This document shows, in pieces, positions 48,732-60,978 of a DNA stretch of 64,000 nt. A program made the position numbers and the translations under genes. The notes below the pieces were generated by a model. That model saw only the letters and a list, made by a program, of their open reading frames with translations, was not told the DNA's origin and did no database searches. This DNA is from Chamaecrista fasciculata (Eukaryota > Streptophyta > Magnoliopsida > Fabales > Fabaceae). How positions within the stretch are numbered: position 1 is the first letter of the stretch; each line of letters opens with the position of its first letter. The stretch is from the NCBI GenBank assembly GCA_003254925.1, contig QANZ01016777.1:100707-164706 (forward strand), given 5' to 3'.

Positions 48732-48833
48732 TAAAGCACATCAATTTTTAGCTGTTGAATTTTCTTTTTTTTAGATTTATGCAACAAATATTAACAAAAA
48801 AAAATTCAACAACTAAAAATGAATGTGCTTTAA
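48732..48833. repeat. Small hairpin repeat
   Basis: aaagcacatcaatttttagc and tgttgaatttt on the left are answered by aaattcaacaactaaaaatg and aatgtgcttt on the right. The arms are about 32 bp in a 102-bp unit. Possibly a small MITE; no duplication was fixed. Confidence 0.5.
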
Positions 48834-51473
48834 TTATCTAACTTTCTATAATAAAATCGAAAGGGAAATGCTATATGAAAGGATGATAACTGATGAGTGA
48901 TGATTAAAGTCATAACTCATAACGAAGGAGGTGAGTAGGTGACATTAAATGCTGAAGATTTTATAGCTTCACAATCTTTGACATTAAATGTAAATAAGAT
49001 TAGATTTATAGAACACACATAACTAATTACTCCCTTGTTTTCGAATATTTGTTTTTTTTAAGATTAATATATATAGACTAACAAAATTATTAATTTACTT
49101 AGAATAAAGAGAAATATGAGATAAAAAAATTAAAATGTCCTTATTAAATCATTCTTAGTTACTCACACCAATTTAACCTCTACTAACTATTTAATAGGGA
49201 TAAAATTATAAAAAAAGTAATTAATATTCTCTTGATTTTTTAAAACATCAAATATTTTGAAAAAAAAACTCTCCAACAAAAAAGATATTAAGAGACAGAG
49301 AAAGTAACAATTAAACGGATCAGGTCCATCTCTCTATAAAGTTTGAGTAATACAATTTTTAAAAAATGATTAAAATGGTGTAAATATAATGGGTGTCTTT
49401 ACTCTTTAGCAACTCCAGAATCTCCAATTGAATACTATTTTCTTTAACTCTTAATTGATTAGAACTTTCATATTTAATTCTTGTAATCTATAGTTGAATT
49501 GAAATTACCTTTGCACAAGTCTTATAAATAAATTATGTACACAAGGGTTGAAAATGCCTCTATCAAATAAATAATCATATTTACAGGGCAAAAAAAAAAT
49601 CATATTTCTTCTTTCTATTCTTCTACTTCTTCATTTTCTATTTCTTCTATATATATATATATTATTTTTATAACAAAAAAAGTTAAACTGCTGACTGCTG
49701 AGTATTATTTTTAGAATTGGTAAAATATAGTAATACCTTTTTAATTAACATTTTAAAAACACTCATTAAAAAAATCTAAGAACTGAAAGGAGAGGATAGG
49801 GGACAACAGAGGAAGAGACACAGTGCAGTTAATGTCTGCTAAAAATTATGCATTTACAATTTACAATTAGAGTGACACAGTTTTCTTTTCAGGCCAAAAA
49901 AAAGTGACACAGTTTCACGCATGCGCTCAATCATGCTCTGCTTTCCATGCATGCACAATGTACGTTTCTTTTTTTTTTTTTTCCTTCTTCAACTTTTTAT
50001 TTTTATCCTTTCATTTTATAAAGAGAAATGATTCCTTCGCATCCTCAAAGATTCTTAAATTATATAAATTTTTTTTACCATAATTATTTTGATTATCCAA
50101 TTACAAGGTCAGTTATATTTTGGTCTTATAATAATTTTTTATTTAGTTTTAATCTTATTTTTTTACATTTATTCTATTATTTATCCAAAATATGATTAAT
50201 TTTATTTTTACCATTGTTTTTCATCTGAACAGTTGATATGAATAATTTCCTTTTCATATTTGTTATAATAAATAAATTGACAAAAAAAAATCACTATTTA
50301 AAAGAAAAATCAATCATACATTTGATCTCTCCTTTATAACTAAGAATGACTTTTCTTTGTTTCCTTACCGACCAACTCATTTATTATGACATATATAAGA
50401 AAAATAATGTTCATCTCAGCTGCTCAAGTTAAAAATAATGAAAAAAAAAATCACATTTTGAATTGATCGAAGAATAAATATAAAAATTTGAGTACCAAAA
50501 TATAACAATAAATAATTTTAAGACTAAAATGAAATTGACCCCATAGTTTAAAGACCAAAACGACCATTTGACTCTTTTGTTTTAATTTATTTCTAGGCCT
50601 ACATTCTGTTGCCTTAAAAAAATATTTATTTAGCTAATATAAAATAATGATTGAAGTAAGCAACACATAAAAAGCGAAGAAACATAAGGAAAGGGGAAAA
50701 TATAAGATGGCATTGATAATAACAAAATTATGAAAAACTAAATAAAAAAATATGAGAGACCAACTTAAAAAAAAAAGTAATACATTCATCTATTTTCTTA
50801 CAATATATACATTAATCTATTCTTTTTACAGATATATATTATCTCAACTAGAGAAGAAAAGGGAATCCTTCCTCTTCCATGAAAAATCCAATGTTAACAA
50901 ACAAATGCCCCAATTGATTGGAGGACCATATATATGACAAGTGATTAAAGAGCTAGCATGGTGTGGGTCGTGACATGTTAGCTAGGGACAACACGTAATA
51001 CATGTGTACTAATTTTATGTTTGTGTATTATTAATTTTGTGGTCCATATATAATATATATAAACAACTACATTGACATTTCTGATCGACTCTCTTGGCCT
51101 TTTGTTATTTCCATACAGAAATGATATGTTCAAAAACTTCAAGTTGATTGATTAATTGCAACACAAACTAGTGTAAGATCTTTATTTGGCCTGAAAACTA
51201 GTGTAAGATCTACATCCACGTCTCATTCTCAACCACAAGCATTTTAAGCATGTGATTTTAAAGGTACAAATCGCTCTAACCAGACATTGAAGGAGGGATT
51301 AGCTCAACGTATACAGTACTTTTGAGTTTTGGTATATCCGTGGCTAATTAAGAAGACAAGACGTGTCAATGGTATGCGTGTGCTTGTCCATCTCATTCTA
51401 CATAAGCTTACACTAAAATAGGATTAATTAATTAATGTGTAAAGACAAGATCTATCAATTATCAAATATTAAT
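48834..51473. other. Very AT-rich intergenic DNA, no gene seen
   Basis: Long A and T runs and a short TA run near 49652. At 51145-51205 the phrase aaactagtgtaagatct occurs twice. No coding frame or RNA gene is recognised. Confidence 0.4.
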
Positions 51474-51482
51474 TACTAAATA

Positions 51483-51850
51483 GGGTAAATTATACTTTGA
51501 TACCCTATTTTTTTTAAAAGTAACACTTTGATACTTTACTCTTTGCACTGTTAACATTTTGGTATTCTGTTCTTTTAAAAGTGACATTTTGATACTCTTG
51601 CACCGTTAACACTTTGATACCATGTTCTATGGACCAATTTCACTTTGGTACTTTATTCTTTCATGATTTGTTATCTTGTTCTATCTTTGTTATGGTACAA
51701 AAGTGTTAATGGTACAAAGAATAAGGTGCCAAAATGGCACTTTAGAAAAATAGGATACTAAAAACATGGTACCAAAGCGTCACTTTTGAAAGAACAGGAT
51801 ACCAAAGTGAAATCGATCCATAAAACATGGTATTAAAGTGTAATTTATCC
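51483..51850. mobile_element. Mutator-like foldback MITE (368 bp)
   Basis: A palindrome of tttgatacc/ggtaccaaag phrases, starting gggtaaattatacttt. It is flanked by a perfect 9-bp duplication, tactaaata (51474-51482 and 51851-51859). Same family as 20490-20816. Non-coding. Confidence 0.82.
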
Positions 51851-51859
51851 TACTAAATA

Positions 51860-53055
51860 TAATCGAAAGAGTAATTTCACAAAAAATGTTTTTAATACTT
51901 CTAATTTTTACTTAGAATCAGGTAATTAATTGAAAAAGTAAGTACTGACAATTGACAAAACATATATACGCAGACTCAAAACAAGAATGGTAATTCCTTA
52001 TGCGGATCTCATATATTATGCAAGCTATACTCAGTTTAAATGAGAGTTTAGTAGATCGGGTCTGCACTAGTTGACTAATATTTAGTTCAAACTTCAAATT
52101 GTAATGTTACTTTTTCTTTTTTCCTTTTTTTTTTATTTCCACTTTTACTACGACAGTACAAGTGTACAAACTTCTATAAAAGAAAACAGAAAGTTACTGA
52201 AAGAACAAAATTATATAGACATGGCCATACGATTTGCGACAGTTTTCAGTTATGGTTTTAGGGTTACTAGTACTAATTAATAAGTTTCTCCACTTCTGTT
52301 GATTTGAAATAAGTTATGTACCTTCATGTTTTGTGTTACTATTCTTCGCTTTCTTTCTCCTCGATCGAAATCAAGTGTCTACTATGCTGATACATACACA
52401 GTAGTGTACAGAGGAATCTTGGCTTCCACAAAGGAAAAAATTAAAAAAAAAAAACGAAAAAATTCATAATTTTGTTCAGAGTAATTAGAGATTTAAACCA
52501 TCGATCGTTGATCAGAATATTCCCAAAAGCTATATATAAGTGGTGTACGTTAAACCCCACGTGGTTTTGTGGACCGGAAATCAATTTGTATCGTGCGTTC
52601 TGGATTAATATATATATATATATATAGTGACTATTTTTACAAATTATAATTCAAAAGCGGATTTATATTACAAGAGAAGTAAACCAACCATCTACACAAA
52701 AGTATGAAGACAAACAAATTAAACTATAAAGAATCTAAACACACATATTCAATTAATGAACCAGATGGGTAGATAGCATTATGACATAAATGTAAAATTC
52801 AATAATTTTATGAAAAAACAATCATGTAAAGTTCATTTTATCTTTATTATAATGTTACCTCAATCACAAGTTTAATTTATATCTTTTACTTTCACGCATT
52901 TTTAATCGTTACGTTTCTATAGTTCAACCTGGTCACATGTCACACAAACTTAAAAATAACTTAGACTCAGTTAAACTCGATTAAAATCGGACTAACTCAG
53001 TTAGAAACAATAGTCACACACTACTATCCTAATACATAAATTAAAGGTTTATTAA
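51860..53055. other. AT-rich spacer, no gene seen
   Basis: It contains a TA microsatellite at about 52604-52626 and no recognised gene or bounded repeat. Confidence 0.4.
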
Positions 53056-53064
53056 TTATTTACA

Positions 53065-54320
53065 GGCCAAAGTCTTATTTTGGTCCCTCTGTTATGCTCA
53101 TTGTTCCAAATAGGTCCCTCAGTTATTTTTCGTTCTATATTGGTCCCTCAGTTATTCAAAACTTGTCAAAGTTGGTCATTCTAACGTTTTTCATCCATTT
53201 TTCTGTTAAAAAAGAGGAAAAATAAGCTTCCATCCCCCAAAAGTTTTATTTTCTTATACTGAAGTCCTTTCATTTTTATAATAGGATCAAAATGTAAAAA
53301 AGAAAAATAAATTAAGACTTTAACTGAATTTGCCCAAAAGTACAAAAGTTTTCTCACTCTCTTCACCCACGATTTCTTCTCCACCACCTCCTCCCCTCCG
53401 CCACCGCCGAATATCGTTCCTCCACCGCCGTTCCTCGAGCTCGTCTCCGCCTTCAGAATCGTCACCTCCTTCGCCTTAATTGTCAATCCCGGAATCGTCG
53501 TAAACCCTAGATTCAAATCCCCACCACCATCCGTCGAAATCGCAAAACTCGTCCCCCCAAAATACCACGCCATTTTGCTATTCGGATTCTTGATTTCAAC
53601 CCTAGTCACAGTACTAGCGTCTCGGTAGTCGCCGTCGGGCTTCACGGTGACGTTCAACTTCGGGACTCGGAACGATTGGAGGTGGAAGACTGGGAGAAGC
53701 GGTTCGTAGACTAAGTAGATAAAAGCGGCGGTGACCACGACGGCGACGATGAGGACGAGAATGAAGGTGCAGAAGATGCACTAGGATCTCCAGCAACACC
53801 GTCGGTGACGCTTCTCGGCGCAAAGGGAGACTGGGAGTACGGGTTTCCGGTAAACCGAAGGTTTGGATTTGGGTTGTTGAGGGGCGTTGGGTTGTTGAGG
53901 GTACAACTTGCCGGCGACGAGCTCGAGGAACGGCGGCGGAGGGGAGGAGGTGGTGGTGATGGAAGGGAACGACGGCGGAGGAGGGCAAATGGTGGTGGAG
54001 AAGAAATCGTGGGTGAAGAGAGAGGGGGAGTGAGAGAGAGAAAACTTTTGTACTTTTGGGCAAATTCACTTAAAGTCTTAATTTATTTTTCTTTTTTACA
54101 TTTTTATCCTATTATAAAAATGAAAGGACTTCAATATAAGAAAATAAAATTTTTGGGGGATGGAAGCTTATTTTTTCTCTTTTTTAACAGAAAAATGGAT
54201 GAAAAACGTTAGAAGGACCAACTTTGACAAGTTTTGAATAACTGAAGGACCAATATGGAACGAAAAATAACTTAGGAACCTATTTGGAACAATGAGCATA
54301 ACAGAGGGACCAAATTGGCC
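53065..54320. mobile_element. Pack-type Mutator-like foldback element with NHL/LEA2 fragment
   Basis: Inverted arms of about 350-400 bp begin ggccaa at both ends and repeat tttggtccctctgttatg and tatttttcgttc phrases. The flanks ttatttaca (53056-53064) and ttatttata (54321-54329) agree at 8 of 9 positions. The GC-rich interior is a host gene piece on the minus strand. The outer arms are clearly related to those of 42635-43692 (cagttatttttcgttc and tttgacaaagttggtc are shared in style and order). The element ends 48 bp beyond the GH3 stop codon, so it probably sits in or next to the GH3 3' UTR. Confidence 0.85.
53430..53910 (-). pseudogene. Captured NHL/LEA2-type gene fragment with in-frame stop
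   Basis: On the minus strand one frame reads a Pro/Gln-rich start (KLYPQQPNAPQQPKS), a basic-cysteine stretch (KRHRRCCW), a membrane helix (TFILVLIVAVVVTAAFIYLV), then PVFHLQSFRVPKLNVTVKPD and VEIKNPNSKMAWYFGG. This is the layout of NDR1/HIN1-like membrane proteins: basic N-terminus, single helix, LEA2 domain with the NPN motif. A TAG at 53781-53783 interrupts the frame between the basic stretch and the helix, and the LEA2 domain runs off into the foldback arm. It is therefore a captured, broken copy and not a working gene. Confidence 0.78.
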
Positions 54321-54368
54321 TTATTTATAAATGGATAGATAGATACGTATACGTAGGTGCATCATGCG

Positions 54369-57097
54369 CTATGTGTAAGTAGTGTAAGCCGAGCTACGAA
54401 GGGTTTTGAGGATGTTGGCGTTAAGAATGTTGAGAATGACAGTGTTATTAGTACACCTAGGCGTCTTGAACTGCCCCAATCCACCTCCTTTGGAGAGGAA
54501 GTAATCTAGAATCTTCTTGAATGTTCCACTCTCCACCAATCGAAGTTCCAAAGGCCCTATGGAATTGGTCCTTCTAGAAACCACATACCCATGGTCCCTA
54601 AAACTCTCGTCCATCTCTCTACAACATTCTTCAAGAACATGTTCTTCCACTTCACCTTTTATTTCCCAGTATATCACATAGTGTCCTGGCTCTTCAGACA
54701 CTTCTGCATAGCTTGTGAAATCCACTAATTCTGCTTTTTTCTCTCCTCTGTTTATTAGAATCTCTGACCCCTTCTCTACCACTACTTGAAGGTCCTTCTC
54801 TGTGTTCTTGTCTATGTTTATGGTTAGGATTAGCTTCCTTCTGCATATGAATTTCAGCTTTGGACTCCTCTTTTGGAAACCACTCACTTCCACCACGTCC
54901 CCTAATCTGTACCTATATAGCCCTGAAATTTTTACACATATATATCTCAATTATTCAACAACTTTTTTGGACAATCTTAAAATTAATGCTTTGTATAGGA
55001 CACCTGAAGTGACAGCTACTGATTGATGAACGCCATCAATTTATGAGAGCTACTTATACCATAAGTCATGTACATGAGCAGCAGCCTGTGGCTCTGTGGC
55101 CACATTATCACCACCAATAAGCAATGAGCATTAAGCTAAGTACCAACTTACTATATTTGTTTATTTTCAAGCATCTAGCTAGTACAAATTTACTATATTT
55201 AGTGAAGTCATGAATTTTATATTTTCCTCTCCATTTAATAAATGAACTAATTATCAAACTTGAACCCACACAAAGACATGAAAAAAAAGCTTACTATTTG
55301 ACACCTGAATTCACACCCAGTCAATTAATCAATCTTTAAACAATTAAAATACACGATTTGATCATTCAAATATTTCTATTCTTAATAATTTGGTCCATAA
55401 ATTGAACTAATTTTATAATTCTTTCCTGAAATTGTATTAAAGTAATACTTTTTTATTCTTAAATTTGACCCAAAGACCAAATCATATATTTTGATTATTT
55501 AGGAATTGATTAGTTGACTCAATATAAATTCAAAATATGGTCTCTCCAAAAACGTCTTTGCAACAATTAGCCAAACTCATCAAGTTTGAAAGTGGGGACT
55601 TTCTAAATTAATTGAAACAGGCAAACAAAAATAGTGATGAGAAATTATTTACCAGTGAAAGTGGTGAGGACTATTTCATACTCCTGACCAACTTGAACCT
55701 GGGAGAGTGGGATGGGCTTATCCTCCACGAAATCATCACAAACCGAACTGGAATCTTGAAACTTGCTTAATCTGTGAAGAGGAATGAACTCAAAGTAAGA
55801 GAAAGTGGGGACAACTGTAAATGTGACATCCTCAGGAGACAACCCAGGATCCACATTAACCCCAATCCAGCTCTCTGTAGATCCATAATCTGCACTCACT
55901 AATGGCAACCCATTTGCATAATGCCTCATCTTCTTCAGATACGGCTCCATAGACCCCGTCATTATGGAATACACATACTTTGCATTTGGCCACAGCTTAG
56001 GGATCAATCCCAACCAATTCTCCATCTCCAATTCTTGGCATTTAGCTTCCAGTGTTAAAGCCAGAGATGGGTTTGGATTTTTCAGAATCTCCAAAACAGA
56101 GTTTCTCATTTTGGGTATCTTGATTCTGGAACTCAAGGTGGCGTTTTTAATGTCCAAACATATTTCTCTCCAGAGGTGTTCAAAGTTGGAGAAAGCTTGG
56201 ACTAAACTATAGATGAAGGCTGAAGTTATGAACTCTACTTGCTCAGAGAAGAAGAGTCCAAGGAGTAGATGGCAGTATGTGACTTGGTTGTAATCTCCTC
56301 CTGAGATTACTTCATCTGGGCTGCAAGTAAAAGACTTTGTTTTCTCTTGCTTGATCTTGAACTCTTTGCTGCCGTAGTAGTGTGTTGTGGCTGTTCCTAC
56401 AGTTATGCCTCCTTTCGTTTTGAACTTCTTGCTGCTGTATATGAACTCCAGAATCCTTCCTCCTTCTCTTGTGGGATAAACCCTGGAAAAAAAAAAAAAA
56501 AAAGAAAATACATAATATATTGTACTGTTGATGAGATTTGAGAATGAGGAAAACAAATTAAAACTGAGACAAACTTGGATCGATAGGCTGCTGCTAAAGT
56601 GAAAGTTTGAAGAGTGGTTTGCGCACTATGGCGGGTGAAAGGTACGAACTTTTGTCTTCCATCAGTGGTTCCAGAGCTGCAAAAATGGAGGGTAATAATT
56701 AACATGATGTGTGTGTGATATTCATATATTCTGATTCGTATTCCAAGTGAGTGAGGGAAGAATTGAAGTGAAGGGGGTACCTTAAAGAAAGAGTGGTGAT
56801 GGGTTGATGAGTGAGTAAAGGAGCAGTGTCACCATCTGCAATTCTTTGGAGAAAGGGCTCAAAATCTGCATGTGAGGCAAGAGGAACCACACAACAAAAG
56901 AGGGATTCCAATGTAGAATCATCCATGTCTTGGATATTGTAGTCCCCAAGCCATTTCTTGAGGTATTCTGCTTCACAATTCTGCCTCAGAATCTGGGATA
57001 GCATATGGGTCTGAACAGAACCAACGTTGGAGGTCACATGATCGAACCAGCTTATGATGTCGTAATTATGGTCGCCATTCACAACAACTGCCTCCAT
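54369..57097 (-). CDS. GH3: GH3 family acyl-acid amido synthetase
   Basis: Exons 57097-56781, 56676-56575, 56482-55653 and 54922-54369 join in one frame to 600 residues, the usual GH3 length. The three ATP/AMP motifs of the ANL-type fold are present: SSGTTDGRQKF near residue 107, YGSTES near 330 and YRYRLGDVVEVSGF near 420. The tail contains VDFTSYAEVSEEPGHYVIYW, DHGYVVSRRTNSIGPLELRL and GQFKTPRCTNN, typical of the family. GH3 enzymes adenylate a carboxylic plant hormone or benzoate and join it to an amino acid in the cytosol. The C-terminal region looks most like group III members (PBS3/GH3.12-like), which act on benzoates or isochorismate, but the substrate cannot be read from the sequence. 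Intron 3 is about 730 bp. A Mutator-like element with a captured gene piece begins 48 bp past the stop. Confidence 0.92.
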
Positions 57098-58049
57098 TAA
57101 TGAATTGAAGGTTGATGTGTGTGTGTGTGAGGGAAAGGTAGAATTGGAGAGTGGATCAGAATCAGAAGAAGAGTGAGAGAGGGATTGGAGAGAACTAGCT
57201 CTATACGTAATTATTAGAAGATGGATTTATTTATATATGCATATTTGAGATTGAAATGTGTTGTGTTGGAGATAAAGGGTGAAGAATGAATGAAATTAAA
57301 GAAAAAGATGTAGCAGAAAGGTCGATGGAGCTTGGGGAAGATAGTGTATGGACCACAAGTGACAAGTGGGGTAGTGATGAAGAGAGAAGGGATTCTTATG
57401 AATGTACAAGAATACAAGATAGAGAGTATACAAATGTGGCTACGGACTGCTTTACGCTTTCCCTCCAATTTATTGTGAACCATCGTTTGAAAATGAGACC
57501 TTGCATGTACTATTCCCTATCACCACCTAGCTAGAGTCCCAATTCCAAATGCCACGTTTTGTAAATCTGACATATTCACATAATGATTTGCCTATATTAT
57601 GTACAAACATTTATAAGAAGTGACATATAATCTCACCAAGACAATTTGACAACACTTACCTAAATTTGGAGCAATATTATAACAAAGTTCACATAATTTT
57701 ATTTCACAAAAAAAAAATATTGTCGCAATATGATCAACCAGCAAGTGATTTTTGTTGATATTCCAATACACATGACGAAAGTTTCAGATTCGAGTAAACT
57801 AGATAAGTGAGAATACTTTGTGGTTGGAAAAAATATGATCACAAGGTGAGTTCTTTTGTTGGGATTGATATAGAAAAAGGGCATTAAGATTTAAGATCTA
57901 TATGAAAAGGTGAACTAGCTAGCTGCATGAAGCTTTTTGGTTAAAGATTTTGACAGTGTTTTAGAGAATGAGATGTTGATTCAAAATTAAGGGATCGAAT
58001 CAGAATGAGATGAAATTGAGATACAAAAGTAAAATACAAGATTTGAATA
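57098..58049. other. GH3 promoter region and spacer
   Basis: The 5' UTR is CT-rich, with a CA/GT run (gtgtgtgtgtgtg, near 57116-57130) close to the start codon and an AT-rich possible TATA region at about 57225-57240. Further upstream no gene or defined element is seen. Confidence 0.4.
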
Positions 58050-58058
58050 AAAAAGTAA

Positions 58059-58524
58059 GGCTAAAGTGCACTTTTTGTCCCATAACTTTGGCAAAAGTCT
58101 CAATTTGGTCCCATAACTTTTTTGTTGCAACTTTGGTCCCATAACTTTGATAAAGGTCTCAATTTGGTCTCATAACTTTTTTTGTTGAAATTTTGGTCTC
58201 ATAACTTCTGAAAACGTCTCACCGTTGGTCCAAAACTGATTTCCATCCATTTTCTGCCGTTGAAGATGATATGACATGCTGAGTTGAATGATGACATGAC
58301 AAATATGAGTGAAGTGGATTTAACAACAGATAATAGATGGAAATCGATTTGGGACCAACGGTGAGACGTTTTCAAAAGTTATGGAACCAAAATTGCAACA
58401 AAAAAAGTTATGAAATCAAATTGAGACCTTTACCAAAGTTATGGGACCAAAATTGCAACAAAAAAGTTATGGGACCAAATTGAGACCTTTTTCAAAGTTA
58501 TGGGACCAAAAGTGAACTTTAGCC
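58059..58524. mobile_element. Mutator-like foldback MITE (466 bp)
   Basis: Two inverted arms of about 210 bp begin ggctaaagt and repeat cccataactttgg / aattttggtctcat phrases. A perfect 9-bp duplication, aaaaagtaa, flanks it (58050-58058 and 58525-58533). Its end matches the start of the Pack-type element at 42635. Non-coding. Confidence 0.82.
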
Positions 58525-58533
58525 AAAAAGTAA

Positions 58534-60248
58534 AATGTAAATTAAAGGACGAAAAATGTACTATAACTATATTAATTACAATGGAAGTTGTTTGATTTCT
58601 TTTTTTTTTTGGACGAAAAAAAAAATTTAAGGAAAAATTAATGCGTTCCTTTCTAGCATTATTGTTGGATATTAAATATATATACACGTTTTGGGAAGAT
58701 TATTTTTTAGGAGGAAATTGATAAATTAGCAAACGCCAATAATAACATTTGGGGCATATTCCAGGCTCCATATGAGTTCGAGAGTCTTCAATTTGGAGAG
58801 GAACCAACGGACAGAAGCAAGCAGAGAACTCAGAAAAAGGCATACCAAAAAGTTGCTGACCACTCACACAGTCATTCAATATTTATGTGGCTTCAATATA
58901 ACTTTAAATCTTTTAATAAAATCTTATTATTTTCTTTAATTTGAACTACAGGGTTAAGTGTGTTGATAAAGAAATAAAAAATATATAATTTTTAAAAAAT
59001 TAATTATAAATTTATTATCAATTTGTGATTAATTTTTTTTATTTAACTCTTAAAGAGGTGGAAAGTGGAAGCTCCATAGAATTTCACATTTTATTTCTCT
59101 CTTCTTTCTCATTCAGTCATTTGATTTCATATATATTTTATTTACCAAAAAAAAAAAAAAAGAGAGACTCGTAAAATCCCACGTTTTGAAAACTAGTGGG
59201 GCCTTCTCATTAAAAGAAAAGAAAGTATATGACACTCATAATTAATGCATAGTCATGTTTGAACTCAACAGATTGCATTTAAGATAAGATAACTTTTAGG
59301 ATGGTTTTAGACTTCAGTATGTTGTTATCGCACAAAAAAAGGTTAATTCTAACAGGAGAGATAACTTTTTCACAGTAAATACTTCTTATAAATCTTCCAA
59401 GTCTTCAACAAAACAATTTGTTACCATAAAAAATTAAGTAAAGTAAAATCAGTCTATAATTAAAAAAAAGTGTATCCTTAATATAATTAGACAATTAGTG
59501 TAATAACTTGTAGCTTTTGTGTTAAATTTTCAACGTTTCAGTTTCAACTCTAATATCATATCAAACTAAAAAGATATGCATCCAGCTGATAGAGTGGTCC
59601 ACCAAAAAAGTTTTTCATTAGTGATATTGATTAATTTGTCATGGCAACTTATTTGTCCTATCTCCTTTAAAGTAAGGCATTTGGAGATTTTACTATATAT
59701 TTTCATATTTATTAACTGATGATTGTTAGTTGCTACTAAAAGATTTGCTGCTTTATATTACTCGATAGATTCATTGGAAAGACATTTTTGGTATAAAGTT
59801 AGTTTATGTCACAAAGCTACCATAAAAGCCAAATAGATACAAACGATTATAATAATCAATCCTTGTGAAACTCAATCTCAATATATAGTCATTTTTGTTG
59901 GCGTTTTGAAGTAATTGGATATCTTAAGAAAATTGAGAGAATGAAAATCTCCCACGAGTTGGAGCAGAAACAGGAGCCATTTTACTGGATGGCGTTTTGT
60001 TTGTGTCGGTGTCACAAAATAATATTGGGTCATTTCGTCCAAAATATCCAACTTGTCTATAGATGCAAATTTGTCTTTTTCATCTTAAGCTTATGACTTT
60101 CCATAATTGCATTTGCATCCTTTAACTTCACGTTTACCCAATTTCAACTTGGGTATGGGCCATGGGGACTGTTTTGTAAACTATTCGAGTCTGAATTCTG
60201 AGATAGAACTAAAATAATCTATATAATCCAAAAAAACAAAAACTACAC
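58534..60248. other. AT-rich spacer, no gene seen
   Basis: No coding frame, RNA gene or bounded element is recognised. Confidence 0.4.
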
Positions 60249-60978
60249 TTGCACACGTTTTGCCTTCTCTTGGCGAGTTGCAATTTCTTTTTTATCCTAC
60301 TCTCAGCAATTTTGCGCCACGTGTTCCTCATTTACCTTATCTCCAAACTTTTATTTTCCTCAGGTTCCATTCTGCTTCATTGGCGCTCAGATTCACATCC
60401 AATTTTGAATTTTGAATTTCAAAAGCATACAATTTTGAATTTCAAAAGCATACCACGAGCCATTTCTCATTTCTTTTGTCTACCATTTAACCAGATTCCA
60501 TCTTCCTCACCAACTACTCAACATTTCCTCTGCTATTTCTCATTTCTTCCCATCCTCATTTCTAAATAACCCCAGCCTTTCATCGACTTTCCTCTTCTAC
60601 TCCCCCCCTCAAAATCGCTTGGATTCTCATTTCACAAGCGACGACGAGCTTCGTTCTCCGACCACCGGATCTGTGCAATCACCGTCCTCCGTCCACCGTT
60701 GATGAACGCCGACGATGAAACCCCCTTGTGGAAAACGTGTTTGTCTTTCTGAATCGGCAAGATGTTTTCATTTTGCTCTTCGAAGCCAAAATCTCATCTT
60801 CCACATTTTCTTTCTCTTTCATCTCGACCCACAGTGCGTTTGCTCTCTCATCCTTCTCAGTTTACGGTGACCTTTGTCGACGACTCCGGCGTCATTGTCA
60901 CTCGCACTGATTTTGCATACAGTTGAAATGAGGGGATTTTTCTGCAAGATTTTGGTGATTCTGGGTTTTGATTGTCAT
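60249..60978 (+). other. Gene-like 5' region of unknown identity
   Basis: This stretch rises in GC and looks like the leader and first exon of a plant gene: a pyrimidine-rich lead, then GC-rich sequence at 60630-60760 (acgacgagcttcg, accaccggatctg). No frame stays open for long and I cannot identify a product. A 21-base unit ending tttcaaaagcata is duplicated near 60405-60450. The stretch 60917-60978 is a near copy of sequence at 63117-63225. A solo LTR begins at 60979. Confidence 0.35.

Noticed and set aside
53805..54212. Plus-strand 135-codon frame in the Pack-type element
   Set aside because: It is antisense to the captured NHL piece and runs into the foldback arm; its Arg/Gly-rich composition is a GC artefact.
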